A DNA stretch of 45,903 nucleotides from Verrucomicrobiota bacterium (GTDB lineage: Bacteria > Verrucomicrobiota > Verrucomicrobiia > Opitutales > JAKPNF01): positions 1 to 45,903 of the forward strand of contig JAKPNF010000083.1 of NCBI GenBank assembly GCA_029548565.1, read 5' to 3'. A program made the translations under genes and the position numbers. The stretch's first letter is position 1. Each line of letters begins with the position of its first letter. The notes beneath the pieces were generated by a model. The model had not been told where the DNA came from and made no database searches. It was given only the letters and a program-made list of their open reading frames with translations. Shown here piece by piece: positions 8,564 through 18,203 of the stretch.

Positions 8564-10528
8564 ATGCGTTCGTTGAGCCTCATAAAATTCCTGCTTCTGA
8601 CCATGACTGCCGTGCTGGTGGCCGTGGGGGTCTGGATGTGGAAAAATCCCGAGCACGCCGCGGGCAAGGCCGCCGAGCTGCTCAAAATGCAGCCGCGTAC
8701 TTGGGCGGCGCTGGAGGGCACCCCCCACTTGGAAAGCCACCGCGGTGACTTGGTGAACTGGATGCCTTGGGGCGCGCAGGCCTTTGAGCGCGCCAAGCGC
8801 GAGGGCAAGCCGATTTTTTTGTCCAGCGCCTTCGCCGCGTGCCACTGGAACCGCGTCATGCAGCGCGAGTCGTTCAACAACCCGCTAATCGCGCAGCTGA
8901 TCAACAGCTACTTCATCCCCGTAAAGCTCGACCGCGACGAATACCCCTACACCGACTTTTTCTACCAGAGCTTCGTGCAGGCCACCACCGGCAAAAGCGG
9001 CTGGCCGATGACCGTGGTGCTCACGCCCGACGGCTATCCCTTTTTCGGCGGCTCGTACTTCCCGCCCAACGACAGCTTCAGCTCCAACGGGCTGAAAACC
9101 GTGCTGCTGGACTTGCAGCAGCGCTGGGCAAAGCACCGAGCGCTGATCGAGCGCAGCGCCAAGGAAATGTTCGAGCTGATGCTCGCGCAAAACACCCCGT
9201 CGCGCCGCGCGGCGCTGGAATTGCCCGAGGCGATGGACTACCTCACGCTCACCGCCGCCTTGAAAACCTTCGACCCGCAAGAGGGCGGCTTCTCGCACGT
9301 GATGCAGGCCCCGCAGGCGCCCTTGCTGCTGTTTTTGCTGGAGTACGCCGCCGACACGCCGGACGACCCCAACGGCCAGCAGGCGCTCGACGTGGCGGTG
9401 TTCACGCTCAACCGCATGGCGCGCGGGGCGCTGCAAGACCAGTTGGGGGGCGGCTTTTTCTTCTACACGCTCGACCGGCAGTGGAAGCGCCCCTACTTCG
9501 CAAAAATCCTGCGCACGCAGGCGCAGATGGCGATGCTGTACCTGCGCGCCTGGGAGCTGACCCAGGACGAGTATTTTAAACAGGTGGCCGAGCGCACGCT
9601 GGCCTACGCGTGCAACGAGCTGCTGGCGCCCAACCAGCTCTTTCGCTCGGCGCAAATCTCGCTTCTGTCACGCGACGACAACACGGAGGAGGACAGCTAT
9701 TACCTCTTTTCCCCCCAGCAGATAAACCAGGCGCTGCCGCCGGAGCTGGCCCGCGTGTTTTGCGCGCAGTTCGGCATTGAGGACAGCCCGCTGCCCGCGG
9801 CGCTCGTGCAGCCGGAACCCATCGAGCAGACCGCCCGACGCCTGGGATTGGAACCGGCGCAAGCGCGCGCGGATCTCCAAAAAGCCACCGCGCTGGTCAT
9901 CGCGCTGCGCGACAAGCGCCCCAAACCGACCCGCGACGAAAAGGCCGAGACGGGTTCCAACGCGCTCATGGTGTCGGCGCTGGTCATGGCCTACCGGCTC
10001 ACCGGCAAACCGGAGTACCTCGAGCAAGCCGAGCGCACGGCCGACGCGCTGCAATCCATTCTGATCAGCGGCAACAAGCCCCTGCGCCTGCAAAGCCGCG
10101 ACGACCCCGCCAAAACGCGCGGCATTTTGCCCGACTATGTTTGCATGGTAACGGCCTTTTTGGATTTGCACGAGGCCACTCAAAACACCCAACGCACCGA
10201 AGACTGGCTGGCCGACGCGAAAAAAATCCAGCACGCCGCCGACGAGTGTTTCTGGGACCGCGCCAATGCCGGATATTTCGGCGTGGAGCGCCCCATCTTC
10301 GACGGGTTCCCGCGCATGAAAGTCGCCACCGACACCGACTTGCCCAACGCCAACGCGGTGGCCACGATGAACCTGCTGCGCCTGTGGAAACTCACCGGCC
10401 AGAACTCCTACCGCGACAAGGCGGACGCGCTGCTGGGCGCCCTTGGCCCGCAGATCACACAGGCCCCGCAATCACACGCGACCTGGGCAACGCTGCTGCG
10501 CAAACGCGCGCTGATGGAACAAAATTAA
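8564..10528 (+). CDS. YyaL/SSP411-like protein with DUF255 thioredoxin domain
   Basis: 654 aa. An N-terminal hydrophobic segment (about 7-26) probably anchors or exports it. A DUF255 thioredoxin-fold domain follows (NWMPWGAQAFERAKREGKPIFLS ... TGKSGWPMTVVLTPDGYPFFGGSYFPP, about 62-190). The rest is a long helical region like the alpha/alpha-barrel found in this family, with PNANAVATMNLLRLWKLTG near the end. In most relatives the active site reads CHWCHVM; here it reads ACHWNRVM, so the second cysteine is replaced by Asn and thiol-disulfide chemistry is unlikely. The family's function is not firmly known. queG lies 22 nt downstream. Confidence 0.85.
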   Translation: MRSLSLIKFLLLTMTAVLVAVGVWMWKNPEHAAGKAAELLKMQPRTWAALEGTPHLESHRGDLVNWMPWGAQAFERAKREGKPIFLSSAFAACHWNRVMQRESFNNPLIAQLINSYFIPVKLDRDEYPYTDFFYQSFVQATTGKSGWPMTVVLTPDGYPFFGGSYFPPNDSFSSNGLKTVLLDLQQRWAKHRALIERSAKEMFELMLAQNTPSRRAALELPEAMDYLTLTAALKTFDPQEGGFSHVMQAPQAPLLLFLLEYAADTPDDPNGQQALDVAVFTLNRMARGALQDQLGGGFFFYTLDRQWKRPYFAKILRTQAQMAMLYLRAWELTQDEYFKQVAERTLAYACNELLAPNQLFRSAQISLLSRDDNTEEDSYYLFSPQQINQALPPELARVFCAQFGIEDSPLPAALVQPEPIEQTARRLGLEPAQARADLQKATALVIALRDKRPKPTRDEKAETGSNALMVSALVMAYRLTGKPEYLEQAERTADALQSILISGNKPLRLQSRDDPAKTRGILPDYVCMVTAFLDLHEATQNTQRTEDWLADAKKIQHAADECFWDRANAGYFGVERPIFDGFPRMKVATDTDLPNANAVATMNLLRLWKLTGQNSYRDKADALLGALGPQITQAPQSHATWATLLRKRALMEQN

Positions 10529-10550
10529 ATTCGCACGACGCCTTCCCTGA

Positions 10551-11588
10551 ATGCCCGAAACTCCCGAGTCCATAAAGGCCGAATTAAAAGCGCTGGCGCA
10601 CAAACTCGGATGCCAACTGTTCGGGGTGGGCGCCGTTCCCGAGCTGGAGCCGAACAGCGAGCACTTTTTGCAATGGACGCGCAGCGGCGCGCACGGGCAG
10701 ATGCACTGGCTGGAGCGTTCCAACGAGCGCCGCCTTTATCCGCAGGCCGTTTTTCCGGGCGCGCGCAGCGTCATTGTCGTGGGATTGAATTATCAAGGCA
10801 CGCCGAAAAAGTCGCCGCAAGGATTGAGCCTCGCCCGCTACGCGCAGGGCAAGGACTACCACAACGTGCTGATGAAAAAACTCAAGTCCTTGTGCGCGGC
10901 CTTGAGCGCGCACGGCGCCGACAACAAACCCTATGTGGACACAGGCCCCGTCATGGAAAAGGCCTTCGCCGAACGCGCGGGGCTGGGCTGGCAGGGAAAA
11001 AACACGCTGCTGGTCGCCCCGCAGTTTGGCTCTTGGCTGTTTTTGGGGATTATTTTCACAACGCTCAAACTGCCGCCGGACGCACCCGCCAAAAAACACT
11101 GCGGCACTTGCAGCGCCTGCGTGCAGGCCTGCCCCACGGGAGCCTTGGACGGCACGGGCGTTTTGGACGCGCGGCGCTGCCTTTCGTATCTAACTATTGA
11201 ATACAAAGGCGCCCTGCCGCCTTGGGCGATGGCGGCGATCGGCGGCTGCGTGGCGGGTTGCGACCGCTGTCAAAAAGCCTGCCCCTTTGGACAAAAATGC
11301 CCGCCGAGCAACGAACCGGCCTTCGCCCCGCGCGCGCCGCTGCCGGATGCCGCGGAAATTTTTGAATGGAGCGAGGCGGACTTTGACTGGCACTTCGAGG
11401 GTTCGGGCGTGCGGCGCGTGGGGTTGGACACGTTCAAGCGCAACGTCGCCGCTGCGCTGGGCAACACGGGCGACACGGACGCGCTGCCCGCTCTGGACTT
11501 CCTCGAAAAAAGCACGCATAATGAGGCTGTGCGCGCTGCCGCCTCTTGGGCGAAGAATGAAATTCTTTCCCGCGCCGCGCGAAGCTGA
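10551..11588 (+). CDS. queG: Epoxyqueuosine reductase
   Basis: QueG reduces epoxyqueuosine to queuosine in the wobble position of tRNAs, using cobalamin and two [4Fe-4S] clusters. Both cluster motifs are present: CGTCSACVQACPTGAL (about 184-199) and CDRCQKACPFGQKC (about 231-244). The N-terminal half has the typical AKGKDYH-like ARYAQGKDYHNVL and VDTGPVMEKAFAERAGLGWQGKN segments. Length is 345 aa, normal. It lies between the YyaL-like gene and the spermidine-synthase fusion, 8 nt from the latter, so the three may share a transcript. No other queuosine gene is in the window. Confidence 0.95.
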   Translation: MPETPESIKAELKALAHKLGCQLFGVGAVPELEPNSEHFLQWTRSGAHGQMHWLERSNERRLYPQAVFPGARSVIVVGLNYQGTPKKSPQGLSLARYAQGKDYHNVLMKKLKSLCAALSAHGADNKPYVDTGPVMEKAFAERAGLGWQGKNTLLVAPQFGSWLFLGIIFTTLKLPPDAPAKKHCGTCSACVQACPTGALDGTGVLDARRCLSYLTIEYKGALPPWAMAAIGGCVAGCDRCQKACPFGQKCPPSNEPAFAPRAPLPDAAEIFEWSEADFDWHFEGSGVRRVGLDTFKRNVAAALGNTGDTDALPALDFLEKSTHNEAVRAAASWAKNEILSRAARS

Positions 11589-11596
11589 CATTTTTC

Positions 11597-13156
11597 ATGA
11601 AGCCAAAAAAAGACGCCCCGATTGTTCCGCCCGCCCTGCTCTACCTCACCGCCGCGCTGACCGGCGCCGGCATCATGGTCATCGAGATTCTCGGCGCCAA
11701 AATGCTGGCGCCTTATGTGGGCACCTCGCATTTTGTGTGGGTGGCGCAGATCACGATGACGCTGCTGGCGCTGGCCGTCGGCTATTTTTTGGGTGGCAAA
11801 CTCGCCGACAAAAAACCGCACCCGCGTGCGCTATACGCGTGCATCATGGCGGCGGCGGTATATCTGGCGGCCAGCGTGCCGTTCGTGCAACAAGTCGCCT
11901 ACGCGTGTTTGGAGATCCCGAGCCTGCCGCTGGGCACGCTGCTGGCCTCGGTGTTTTTGTATTTTATCCCGCTGGGGCTGCTGGCGGCCACCAGCCCTTT
12001 TTACGTGCGGCTGGTCACCCGTGAGGTGGCGCACGTGGGCAGCAAGGCGGGCAAGCTCAGCGGCGCGGCCACACTGGGCAGCGTCGTGGGCACGGTGCTA
12101 GCGGGCTATGTCGTGGTGCCGAGCCTGCCCAATTCCATAACGATGACGATCGCCGCCGGCGTGCTGTTTTTGTGGGGTGCCCTTTATTTCGTGTGGTTTG
12201 ACCGCCGCGCAAAAACAATGACCCTCTCGATCCTCGCGGCGGCGCTGCTTGGGTCGGCCGCGTTTTACACGCAAAGAAGCGAACAACATTCCTCCTTCAA
12301 CCATTTTAATCAATTGTACCGCGCGCAATCCGTCTTCGGGGAATTGCAGGTCATCGAGAACCGTTACTCCCACGCGCGCATTTTGCTGGACGACCTGCTC
12401 TTTCAAAACGTCTACGATCCCGTGACGCAAAAAAGCCTCGCGCAATTCACCTACATGCTGCAAATCCTAAGCGAGGCGTTCACCCCAAAACTCGAGCGCG
12501 TGCTGTGCCTGGGCATGGGAATGGGCATAGTGCCCAACGAGCTGGCAAAAAAAGGCGTGCAGGTTGATGTCGTGGAAATCAACCCCGCGATGGTCGAGCC
12601 TGCCGAACGTTTTTTTGACTGCGACACTGCCGCCTTCAACCTGCAAATCGAAGACGCGCGCGCCGTTCTCAACCGCACGCCCACCGAGAGCTACGACTCC
12701 ATTTTGCTCGACGTGTTCGCGGGCGACTCCTCGCCTGTGCACCTGTTTTCGTTGGAAGCCTTCACGCTCATGCGCAAGGCGCTCAGGCCCCAAGGCACGC
12801 TCGTGATAAACGCCTTTGGCAGCTTCAACAGCGGGGAAAACTTTTTTCTGGGCTCGCTGGACAAAACCCTGAAGGCGGCGGGCTTCAGCTCCGTGCGCAT
12901 GCACTGCGACTCCAACCAAGGCAACGTCTACGTGCTGGCGGGCTTCGAGCCGATGCGCCTGCATCACTTTCCCGATTTTTCCCAAGTGCACCATAGCTGC
13001 CGCGCGGATGTCCAAAAGGCCTTCAACCGCACCGTGGCCGCGCCGCTCAATGCCGGGACGGTGCTCAGCGACGACTTCAACCCCCTGGAATTTCACGACG
13101 CCAAAAACCGCGAGCGCAGCCGCCGCGGTTATGTCGCCAGTTTCAGGACTTTTTAA
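11597..13156 (+). CDS. Fused MFS-like/spermidine synthase-like protein
   Basis: 519 aa. The N-terminal half has about seven hydrophobic helices and starts with the conserved GAGIMVIEILGAKMLAPYVGTSHFVW. The C-terminal half (about 220-500) is a spermidine-synthase-like Rossmann domain with CLGMGMGIVPNELAKKG (SAM-type glycine loop), VDVVEINPAMVEPAERFF, and LDVFAGDSSPVHLFSLEAF. Such fusions are widespread, but their reaction is rarely proven. Polyamine transfer or methyl transfer at the membrane is possible. There is no speD or speE partner nearby. Confidence 0.88.
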   Translation: MKPKKDAPIVPPALLYLTAALTGAGIMVIEILGAKMLAPYVGTSHFVWVAQITMTLLALAVGYFLGGKLADKKPHPRALYACIMAAAVYLAASVPFVQQVAYACLEIPSLPLGTLLASVFLYFIPLGLLAATSPFYVRLVTREVAHVGSKAGKLSGAATLGSVVGTVLAGYVVVPSLPNSITMTIAAGVLFLWGALYFVWFDRRAKTMTLSILAAALLGSAAFYTQRSEQHSSFNHFNQLYRAQSVFGELQVIENRYSHARILLDDLLFQNVYDPVTQKSLAQFTYMLQILSEAFTPKLERVLCLGMGMGIVPNELAKKGVQVDVVEINPAMVEPAERFFDCDTAAFNLQIEDARAVLNRTPTESYDSILLDVFAGDSSPVHLFSLEAFTLMRKALRPQGTLVINAFGSFNSGENFFLGSLDKTLKAAGFSSVRMHCDSNQGNVYVLAGFEPMRLHHFPDFSQVHHSCRADVQKAFNRTVAAPLNAGTVLSDDFNPLEFHDAKNRERSRRGYVASFRTF

Positions 13157-13264
13157 AGGTGAAAAACATTTTGTTATTTTGCATATCAGCATTGCAAAAT
13201 CCGCCGCAAAGCGTTTTGTTAAATATGGTCGGGCCGGTAGCGGCCTGAAAAACTTTTTCCCTCT

Positions 13265-14548
13265 ATGAGCATCCACGTAAGATCCATCATCATGGGCGGG
13301 GGCCGCGGCACCCGGCTGTACCCCCTGACCAAAGACCGCTGCAAACCGGCGGTGCCGCTGGCCGGCAAATACCGCCTGGTGGACATCCCCATCTCCAATT
13401 GCCTGAATTCCGGCATCAACAAGATCTACCTGCTCACCCAGTACAACACGGCCTCGCTGCACCGCCACATACAGTCGACTTACAAGTTCGACGTGTTTGG
13501 CAACGGGTTTGTGGACATCCTGTCCGCCGAGCAGACCATGCAGGGCGACGCCTGGTACCAGGGCACGGCCGACAGCGTGCGCCAAAACCTGCACCACTTT
13601 GAGAACATGGGCGACGAGGATTTGTTCCTCATCCTCTCCGGCGACCAACTCTACCGGATGGATTTCCGCGATATCATCCAGCAGCACATCGAGACAAATG
13701 CCGACGTGACGATCGCCGCCAAGGCCATGCCCTGCTCGGAAGTGCAGGGACTCGGCGTCATGCGCGTGCACGACGACGGGCAGATCGCGGAGTTTGTCGA
13801 AAAGCCCAAAGACCCCAAGGTCATCGAGTCGCTGGCCATCGGCGAGAGCCTGCGCCAAAAAATGCGCGAACCCAAAGACACGAGTTACTGCCTGGCCTCC
13901 ATGGGCATCTACGTCTTCACCGCCAAGGTCATGCGCGAGGCATTAAAAACCCCCGCCACCGACTTCGGCAAGGAAATCATCCCCGGCCTGCTCGGCCAAA
14001 AGAAGCTCATGAGCTTTTTGTTCGACGACTATTGGGAAGACATCGGCACCATCGAGGCGTTTTTCCAGGCCAACCTCACGCTGGCCTCGATCATGCCGCC
14101 GTTTAACTTTTTCGACACCGAGCGGCCCATCTTCACCCACGCGCGCTACATGCCCGCCACCAAGCTCAACGGCTGCAGCGCGAAAAATTCCATCCTGTCC
14201 GACGGTTGCATCCTGACAGACGCCACCATCAACCGCTGCGTCATCGGCCTGCGCTCCATCATCAACGAGGGCACGCGCCTTGAAAACGTCGTGATGCTCG
14301 GCGCCGACGACTTTGAGACACCCGAGGAAAAGGCCGCAAAAATCGCGCTGGACATCCCGCCTTTGGGCGTGGGCAAAAACTGCGAGATCAAAAACGCCAT
14401 CATCGACAAAAACGCCCGCATCGGCAACAACGTGCGCCTCTCTCCCGACGGCAAGCCCGACATGTGGGAAAAAGACTCCCTCTTTGTGCGCGACGGCGTG
14501 CTGATCGTCACCAAAAGCGGCATTGTGCCCGACAACACTGTGATTTAA
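13265..14548 (+). CDS. glgC: Glucose-1-phosphate adenylyltransferase
   Basis: GlgC makes ADP-glucose from glucose-1-phosphate and ATP, the committed step of glycogen synthesis. The nucleotidyltransferase core reads GGGRGTRLYPLTKDRCKPAV (about 11-30) and continues with KYRLVDIPISNCLNSGI. FLILSGDQLYRMDF, EFVEKPKDP and YWEDIGTIEAF are further family landmarks. The C-terminal left-handed beta-helix (about 300-427) fits the allosteric domain. The motif spellings look more like cyanobacterial/plant enzymes than like E. coli GlgC. The universal stress gene follows after 13 nt. No glgA or glgB is in the window. Confidence 0.94.
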   Translation: MSIHVRSIIMGGGRGTRLYPLTKDRCKPAVPLAGKYRLVDIPISNCLNSGINKIYLLTQYNTASLHRHIQSTYKFDVFGNGFVDILSAEQTMQGDAWYQGTADSVRQNLHHFENMGDEDLFLILSGDQLYRMDFRDIIQQHIETNADVTIAAKAMPCSEVQGLGVMRVHDDGQIAEFVEKPKDPKVIESLAIGESLRQKMREPKDTSYCLASMGIYVFTAKVMREALKTPATDFGKEIIPGLLGQKKLMSFLFDDYWEDIGTIEAFFQANLTLASIMPPFNFFDTERPIFTHARYMPATKLNGCSAKNSILSDGCILTDATINRCVIGLRSIINEGTRLENVVMLGADDFETPEEKAAKIALDIPPLGVGKNCEIKNAIIDKNARIGNNVRLSPDGKPDMWEKDSLFVRDGVLIVTKSGIVPDNTVI

Positions 14549-14561
14549 GAAAGGGAAACTT

Positions 14562-15425
14562 ATGAAAGAAATTCTGCTTTGCACGGACGGTTCCAACTAC
14601 AGCGAGGTGTGCACGCACTACGCGGCGTGGATGGCCACGCGGCTCAACTGGCGTGTGAGCGCCCTGCATGTCTCGCTACTGTGGCGCTACGAGATGCCCT
14701 TCATCTCCGACCTGGGCGGCTCGCTCGGCGCGCAGCCTTATCAAGACCTCATTTCCCAGTGGCAGACAGTCGAAAACCAGAAGGCTGCCGTGCTGAAAAA
14801 AGCCGTCACCGCCATTTTGGAAAAAGACGGCGTGCCGCACGGCCACATCTCCTTCAAGCACCAGACGGGCCTGCTCGTCGACAGCGTGACCGAGATGGAA
14901 TCAAAAATCCCCAATGTGGGGCTGGTCATGCTTGGCAAGCGCGGCGAGAACGTCAACTTCGCCACGGGGCACCTTGGCTCCAACATGGAGCGCGTGGTGC
15001 GCGCCTCGAGCAAGCCCTGCCTGGTCACCAACCGCCGCTACGACGAGATCAAAAAAGTCCTATTCGCCTACGACGGCAGCGCGGGCGCGCGCAAGGGGCT
15101 GGACTGGATAGGCGCGCACGCCGACGCCTTTAAAGGCATCGACATGCACATCGTGGGCGCGGCCGACACCGACGCGCAGAAAAAGGAGATCGACGACGCG
15201 CTGGAAGAAGCCTCCACCCTCCTGAAGAAAACCGGCATGACCCTGCACGCCAAACGCCTCGACGGCGTGGCCGGCGACGTCATCGAATCTTACGCCGAGG
15301 CGGAGAACATGAACATGATGATCATGGGCGCCTACGGCCGCAGCCGCATCCGCCAACTGATCATAGGCTCGACCACCACGGAGCTCATGCTGCGCTGCAA
15401 AATCCCGGTGCTGCTGTTCCGGTAA
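14562..15425 (+). CDS. Tandem-domain universal stress protein
   Basis: 287 aa made of two UspA domains. Domain 1 starts at ILLCTDGSNYSE and ends near GKRGENVNFATGHLGSNMERVV. Domain 2 starts at VLFAYDGSAGARKGLDW (about 165) and ends with GAYGRSRIRQLIIGSTTTE, which matches the ATP-binding pattern G-x2-G-x9-G-S/T. It is probably a nucleotide-binding stress protein in the cytosol. A good ribosome-binding site (AAAGGGAAA) precedes the ATG. It is 13 nt downstream of glgC and is followed by a terminator, so it looks like the end of a glgC-usp operon. Confidence 0.9.
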   Translation: MKEILLCTDGSNYSEVCTHYAAWMATRLNWRVSALHVSLLWRYEMPFISDLGGSLGAQPYQDLISQWQTVENQKAAVLKKAVTAILEKDGVPHGHISFKHQTGLLVDSVTEMESKIPNVGLVMLGKRGENVNFATGHLGSNMERVVRASSKPCLVTNRRYDEIKKVLFAYDGSAGARKGLDWIGAHADAFKGIDMHIVGAADTDAQKKEIDDALEEASTLLKKTGMTLHAKRLDGVAGDVIESYAEAENMNMMIMGAYGRSRIRQLIIGSTTTELMLRCKIPVLLFR

Positions 15426-15500
15426 TCCGGCAGCGGCGCAAAGCCGCGGATTTAAAAACAAAAAGGCCGTCCGCGACACACGCGGCGGCTTTTTTTTTTT
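15424..15500 (+). terminator. Terminator after the universal stress gene
   Basis: Two hairpins in a row. The first is AATCC...GCGGC-GCAAA-GCCGC...GGATT (15424-15452). The second is GCCGTCCGCG / CGCGGCGGC (15466-15489) with a single bulged T, directly followed by a run of T. The second is a standard rho-independent terminator. Confidence 0.85.
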
Positions 15501-15606
15501 AGGTCAAAAATTTTGGGCACCGCCAACACCACGCGCCTTGGGTTTTCCCGCAATCTTAGCGTTGCCTTTTGCCCGTCGCGGCGCGAAGATTAACGGCAAG
15601 TTTTCG

Positions 15607-17034
15607 ATGGAATATTTGCTGTGCATCGCTTTCGGCATGATGATCGGCGCCCTGGCGTTTTGGGGGCGCTGCGTGGGCGTGCGCAGGGACCTGAACCGCA
15701 TCGACGAAAAGTACCAGCGCCTCAACCAGGAAAAGCAGATCGTCTCCGGCTTCACGCACAACCTGGCGGACGGCATGGGCGAAGACCTCGACCACGCCGA
15801 CTTGATGCAGCGCATCGCCCGCAACGCCCTGCTGGGCACGGGGGCGCTAAGCTCCTGCATTTTCGAGCGCGAGGGCGATCGCCTGCGCTCCGTGGCGGTC
15901 GAGGGGCTTTTCCCGCCGCAAAAAATCACGCCGCACACCAACCCCGCCCGTTACGACACGCGCGCGAAATACCTCGAATACATCCTGCGCAGCGAAATTT
16001 ATGAAATGGGCGAGGGCATCATCGGCTCGAGCGCGAAGGAGTGCCGCGCCGTGCTGGTGGAAAACGCCGAAAGCGACCCGCGCATCGTCCAGTCCACCGA
16101 CCCCGCCCTGCGCGTGCGCTCGCTGATCGCCGCGCCCATGCTCTACCGCAAGCGGGTGATGGGCGTGCTGGCCGTGGCCAACCCTTCCGACGGCTCCTTT
16201 TTTAACCAGGGCGACCTTTCGCTCATCCAGTCCTTTGCCGAGCAGGCGGCGCTGCTGCTGCACAACGCCACGCTCATGAAAACGCAGATCGAAAAAAACA
16301 AACTGGACTTCGACCTTGCGATCGCCAGTTCCATCCAGGGCTTTTTGCTGCCCAACGTGTTTCCCAAAATCCCGAAGCTGGCCATCGACGCGCTGTACCG
16401 CCCCGCCCTGCAAGTCGGCGGCGACTTGTTCGACGCCTTTGAAATCGACGAACACAAAGTGGGTCTGGTAATCGCCGACGTCTCCGGAAAAGGCGTGGCC
16501 GCCTCGCTGTTGATGGCCATCTGCCAGACGCACCTGCGCCACTGTTTCCGCGACAGCGCATCCCCCGCCGAGGTGCTGCGCCGCGTCAACCGCCTCATGG
16601 CGCTGGAGGTGCACCCGGACATGTTCATCACGATCACCTACGCGGTCGTCGACGCGCACAATGACACCATCACCTTCGCGCGCGCGGGGCACGAGCTGCC
16701 ACTGCTGTTTCACGCCGGCGCGGTGGAAAAAGTCGGCTCGGAGGGCATGGCGCTGGGCATGGTGCCGCCCGCCATGTTCGACCGCTTTATCCAGGACAAA
16801 ACGATCCCCTTCAAAAAAGGCGACCTGTTCTGCCTGTACACCGACGGGGCGACCGAGGCGCCCGCCGAGAACGACGAGGAGTTCGGCCTGGAGCGCTTCG
16901 TCCAAACCGTGCGCGACAACGCCGACAAGCCCCCCGCCGAGATCAACGCCGCGCTGCTTGCGCGCGTAAAATCCTTTTCAAAACGCCCCGCCCTGCCGGA
17001 CGACTTCACCGTCATCACCGTCGCGCACCTTTAA
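15607..17034 (+). CDS. Membrane-anchored GAF/SpoIIE (PP2C-type) phosphatase
   Basis: 475 aa from the start I prefer (MEYLLCIAFGMM at 15607); the track start at 15538 adds 23 residues without family support. One N-terminal transmembrane helix is followed by a short coiled region (RIDEKYQRLNQEKQ), then a GAF domain (about 45-210: DLMQRIARNALLGTGA ... LIAAPMLYRKRVMGVLAVANP). The SpoIIE-type Ser/Thr phosphatase domain follows (about 235-475), with GGDLFDAFEIDEHKVGLVIADVSGKGV, RAGHELPLLF and LYTDGATEAP. Such RsbU-like proteins usually dephosphorylate anti-anti-sigma factors. No STAS or anti-sigma partner gene is adjacent, although the SulP STAS domain lies about 18 kb away. Confidence 0.9.
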   Translation: MEYLLCIAFGMMIGALAFWGRCVGVRRDLNRIDEKYQRLNQEKQIVSGFTHNLADGMGEDLDHADLMQRIARNALLGTGALSSCIFEREGDRLRSVAVEGLFPPQKITPHTNPARYDTRAKYLEYILRSEIYEMGEGIIGSSAKECRAVLVENAESDPRIVQSTDPALRVRSLIAAPMLYRKRVMGVLAVANPSDGSFFNQGDLSLIQSFAEQAALLLHNATLMKTQIEKNKLDFDLAIASSIQGFLLPNVFPKIPKLAIDALYRPALQVGGDLFDAFEIDEHKVGLVIADVSGKGVAASLLMAICQTHLRHCFRDSASPAEVLRRVNRLMALEVHPDMFITITYAVVDAHNDTITFARAGHELPLLFHAGAVEKVGSEGMALGMVPPAMFDRFIQDKTIPFKKGDLFCLYTDGATEAPAENDEEFGLERFVQTVRDNADKPPAEINAALLARVKSFSKRPALPDDFTVITVAHL

Positions 17035-17048
17035 TACCCGAAAAACCC

Positions 17049-17918
17049 ATGTATTCAATGACCGGATACGGGCGCGGCGAGGCCGCCGACGCCACCCACA
17101 CCCTCTCGCTGGAAATTTCCGGCGTGAACCGCAAGCAGCTCGAAGTCGTCTGCTCGCTGCCGCGCGAGTGGCAGAGTCTGGAGCGCCGCATTGTGGAGGC
17201 CGTGCGCGCGCGCGTCAGCCGCGGGCGCGTAAGCCTCAACGCGCAACTGCGCGCAAGCGAAAACGCCGAACTTCAATGGGACAAGGCCGCCGTCGCTACA
17301 CGCCTAAACGAGCTGAAAACGCTCTGCGAGGCGAACGCCGTACCCTTCGAGCCGACACCCGCGCTCGTCCTAAAAATCGCCACGACTTCCGCCTCAGCGC
17401 AGCAAACGCCGCAAGACGACGCATTATGGGCGTTCTTGCAACCCGCCCTTGAGTCCGCGCTTGCGGCCTTCACCGCCATGCGCAAGACAGAAGGCGACGC
17501 GCTCAAGGCCGACATCGCAGCACGCGCGCAGGCCCTCGAATCACTGTTGGCGCAGATAAAACAACACGCCCCGCAAGTCGTCACACGCTACCGCGAGCAG
17601 CTTTTCACGCGCCTGAAAACAGGCGGCCTGGAACTCGATTTAAACGACGAGCGCGTCCTGAAAGAAATCTCCCTTTTCGCCGACCGCTGCGACATCGCGG
17701 AAGAAACCACCCGCCTGGAAAGCCACTTCACCCAACTGCGCGCCTGCCTAAGCGCCACCGAACCAGTCGGCCGCAAGCTCGACTTTCTGTGCCAGGAGAT
17801 CAACCGCGAGTTCAACACCATAGGCTCCAAAGCCTCCTTTTTGGAAATCACCAAGGCCGTCCTGGAAGCCAAAAACGAACTCGAACGCCTGCGCGAACAA
17901 GTGCAAAACGTGGAGTGA
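17049..17918 (+). CDS. yicC: YicC family endoribonuclease
   Basis: YicC/YloC proteins are RNA-binding endoribonucleases that take part in RNA turnover. The 289-aa protein opens with the family hallmark MYSMTGYGRGEA and has the central EISGVNRKQLEV segment. It ends with LDFLCQEINREFNTIGSKA and a helical C-terminus. It starts 14 nt after the phosphatase gene and is probably co-transcribed with it. In many genomes yicC sits beside gmk and rpoZ; that is not the case here. Confidence 0.93.
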   Translation: MYSMTGYGRGEAADATHTLSLEISGVNRKQLEVVCSLPREWQSLERRIVEAVRARVSRGRVSLNAQLRASENAELQWDKAAVATRLNELKTLCEANAVPFEPTPALVLKIATTSASAQQTPQDDALWAFLQPALESALAAFTAMRKTEGDALKADIAARAQALESLLAQIKQHAPQVVTRYREQLFTRLKTGGLELDLNDERVLKEISLFADRCDIAEETTRLESHFTQLRACLSATEPVGRKLDFLCQEINREFNTIGSKASFLEITKAVLEAKNELERLREQVQNVE

Positions 17919-17933
17919 TTACAGTCACCACCC

Positions 17934-18203
17934 ATGGCCGCTTCGCCACATCGTTATCTCTTTGCGTTATTTTCGGTGCTTCTGGCAATCATTCTTTTTT
18001 CGCTGCTACTGACATGCACCGCCCAGCACCATCATGGGCAGTCCAATGCTCAAGACAATGCCATCATTGCCATCCTCTGGCTGCTGGCGCTATCAAATCT
18101 CTTTCTGAGCGCGCGCCTTAAACAGTTTCGCACGGCAGCCCATATTATTTGCTCGGCTGTGCTGTTGATCCTGTCCGTGTTCGCGTTAATGACGATGCTT
18201 TAA
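17934..18203 (+). CDS. Small hypothetical membrane protein
   Basis: 89 aa with three hydrophobic helices (about 9-28, 43-58 and 69-88) and a His-rich loop (TAQHHHGQS) between the first two. I recognise no family. It follows yicC by 15 nt and ends inside the last codons of the convergent acyltransferase gene (4-nt overlap). The His-rich loop could bind metal, but that is speculation. Confidence 0.55.
   Translation: MAASPHRYLFALFSVLLAIILFSLLLTCTAQHHHGQSNAQDNAIIAILWLLALSNLFLSARLKQFRTAAHIICSAVLLILSVFALMTML

Noticed and set aside
12467-13858. 463-codon minus-strand ORF spanning the spermidine-synthase fusion and glgC
   Set aside because: It runs across two well-identified plus-strand genes and shows no family features.
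15847-16905. 352-codon minus-strand ORF
   Set aside because: Antisense to the GAF/SpoIIE phosphatase with shadow-like composition.
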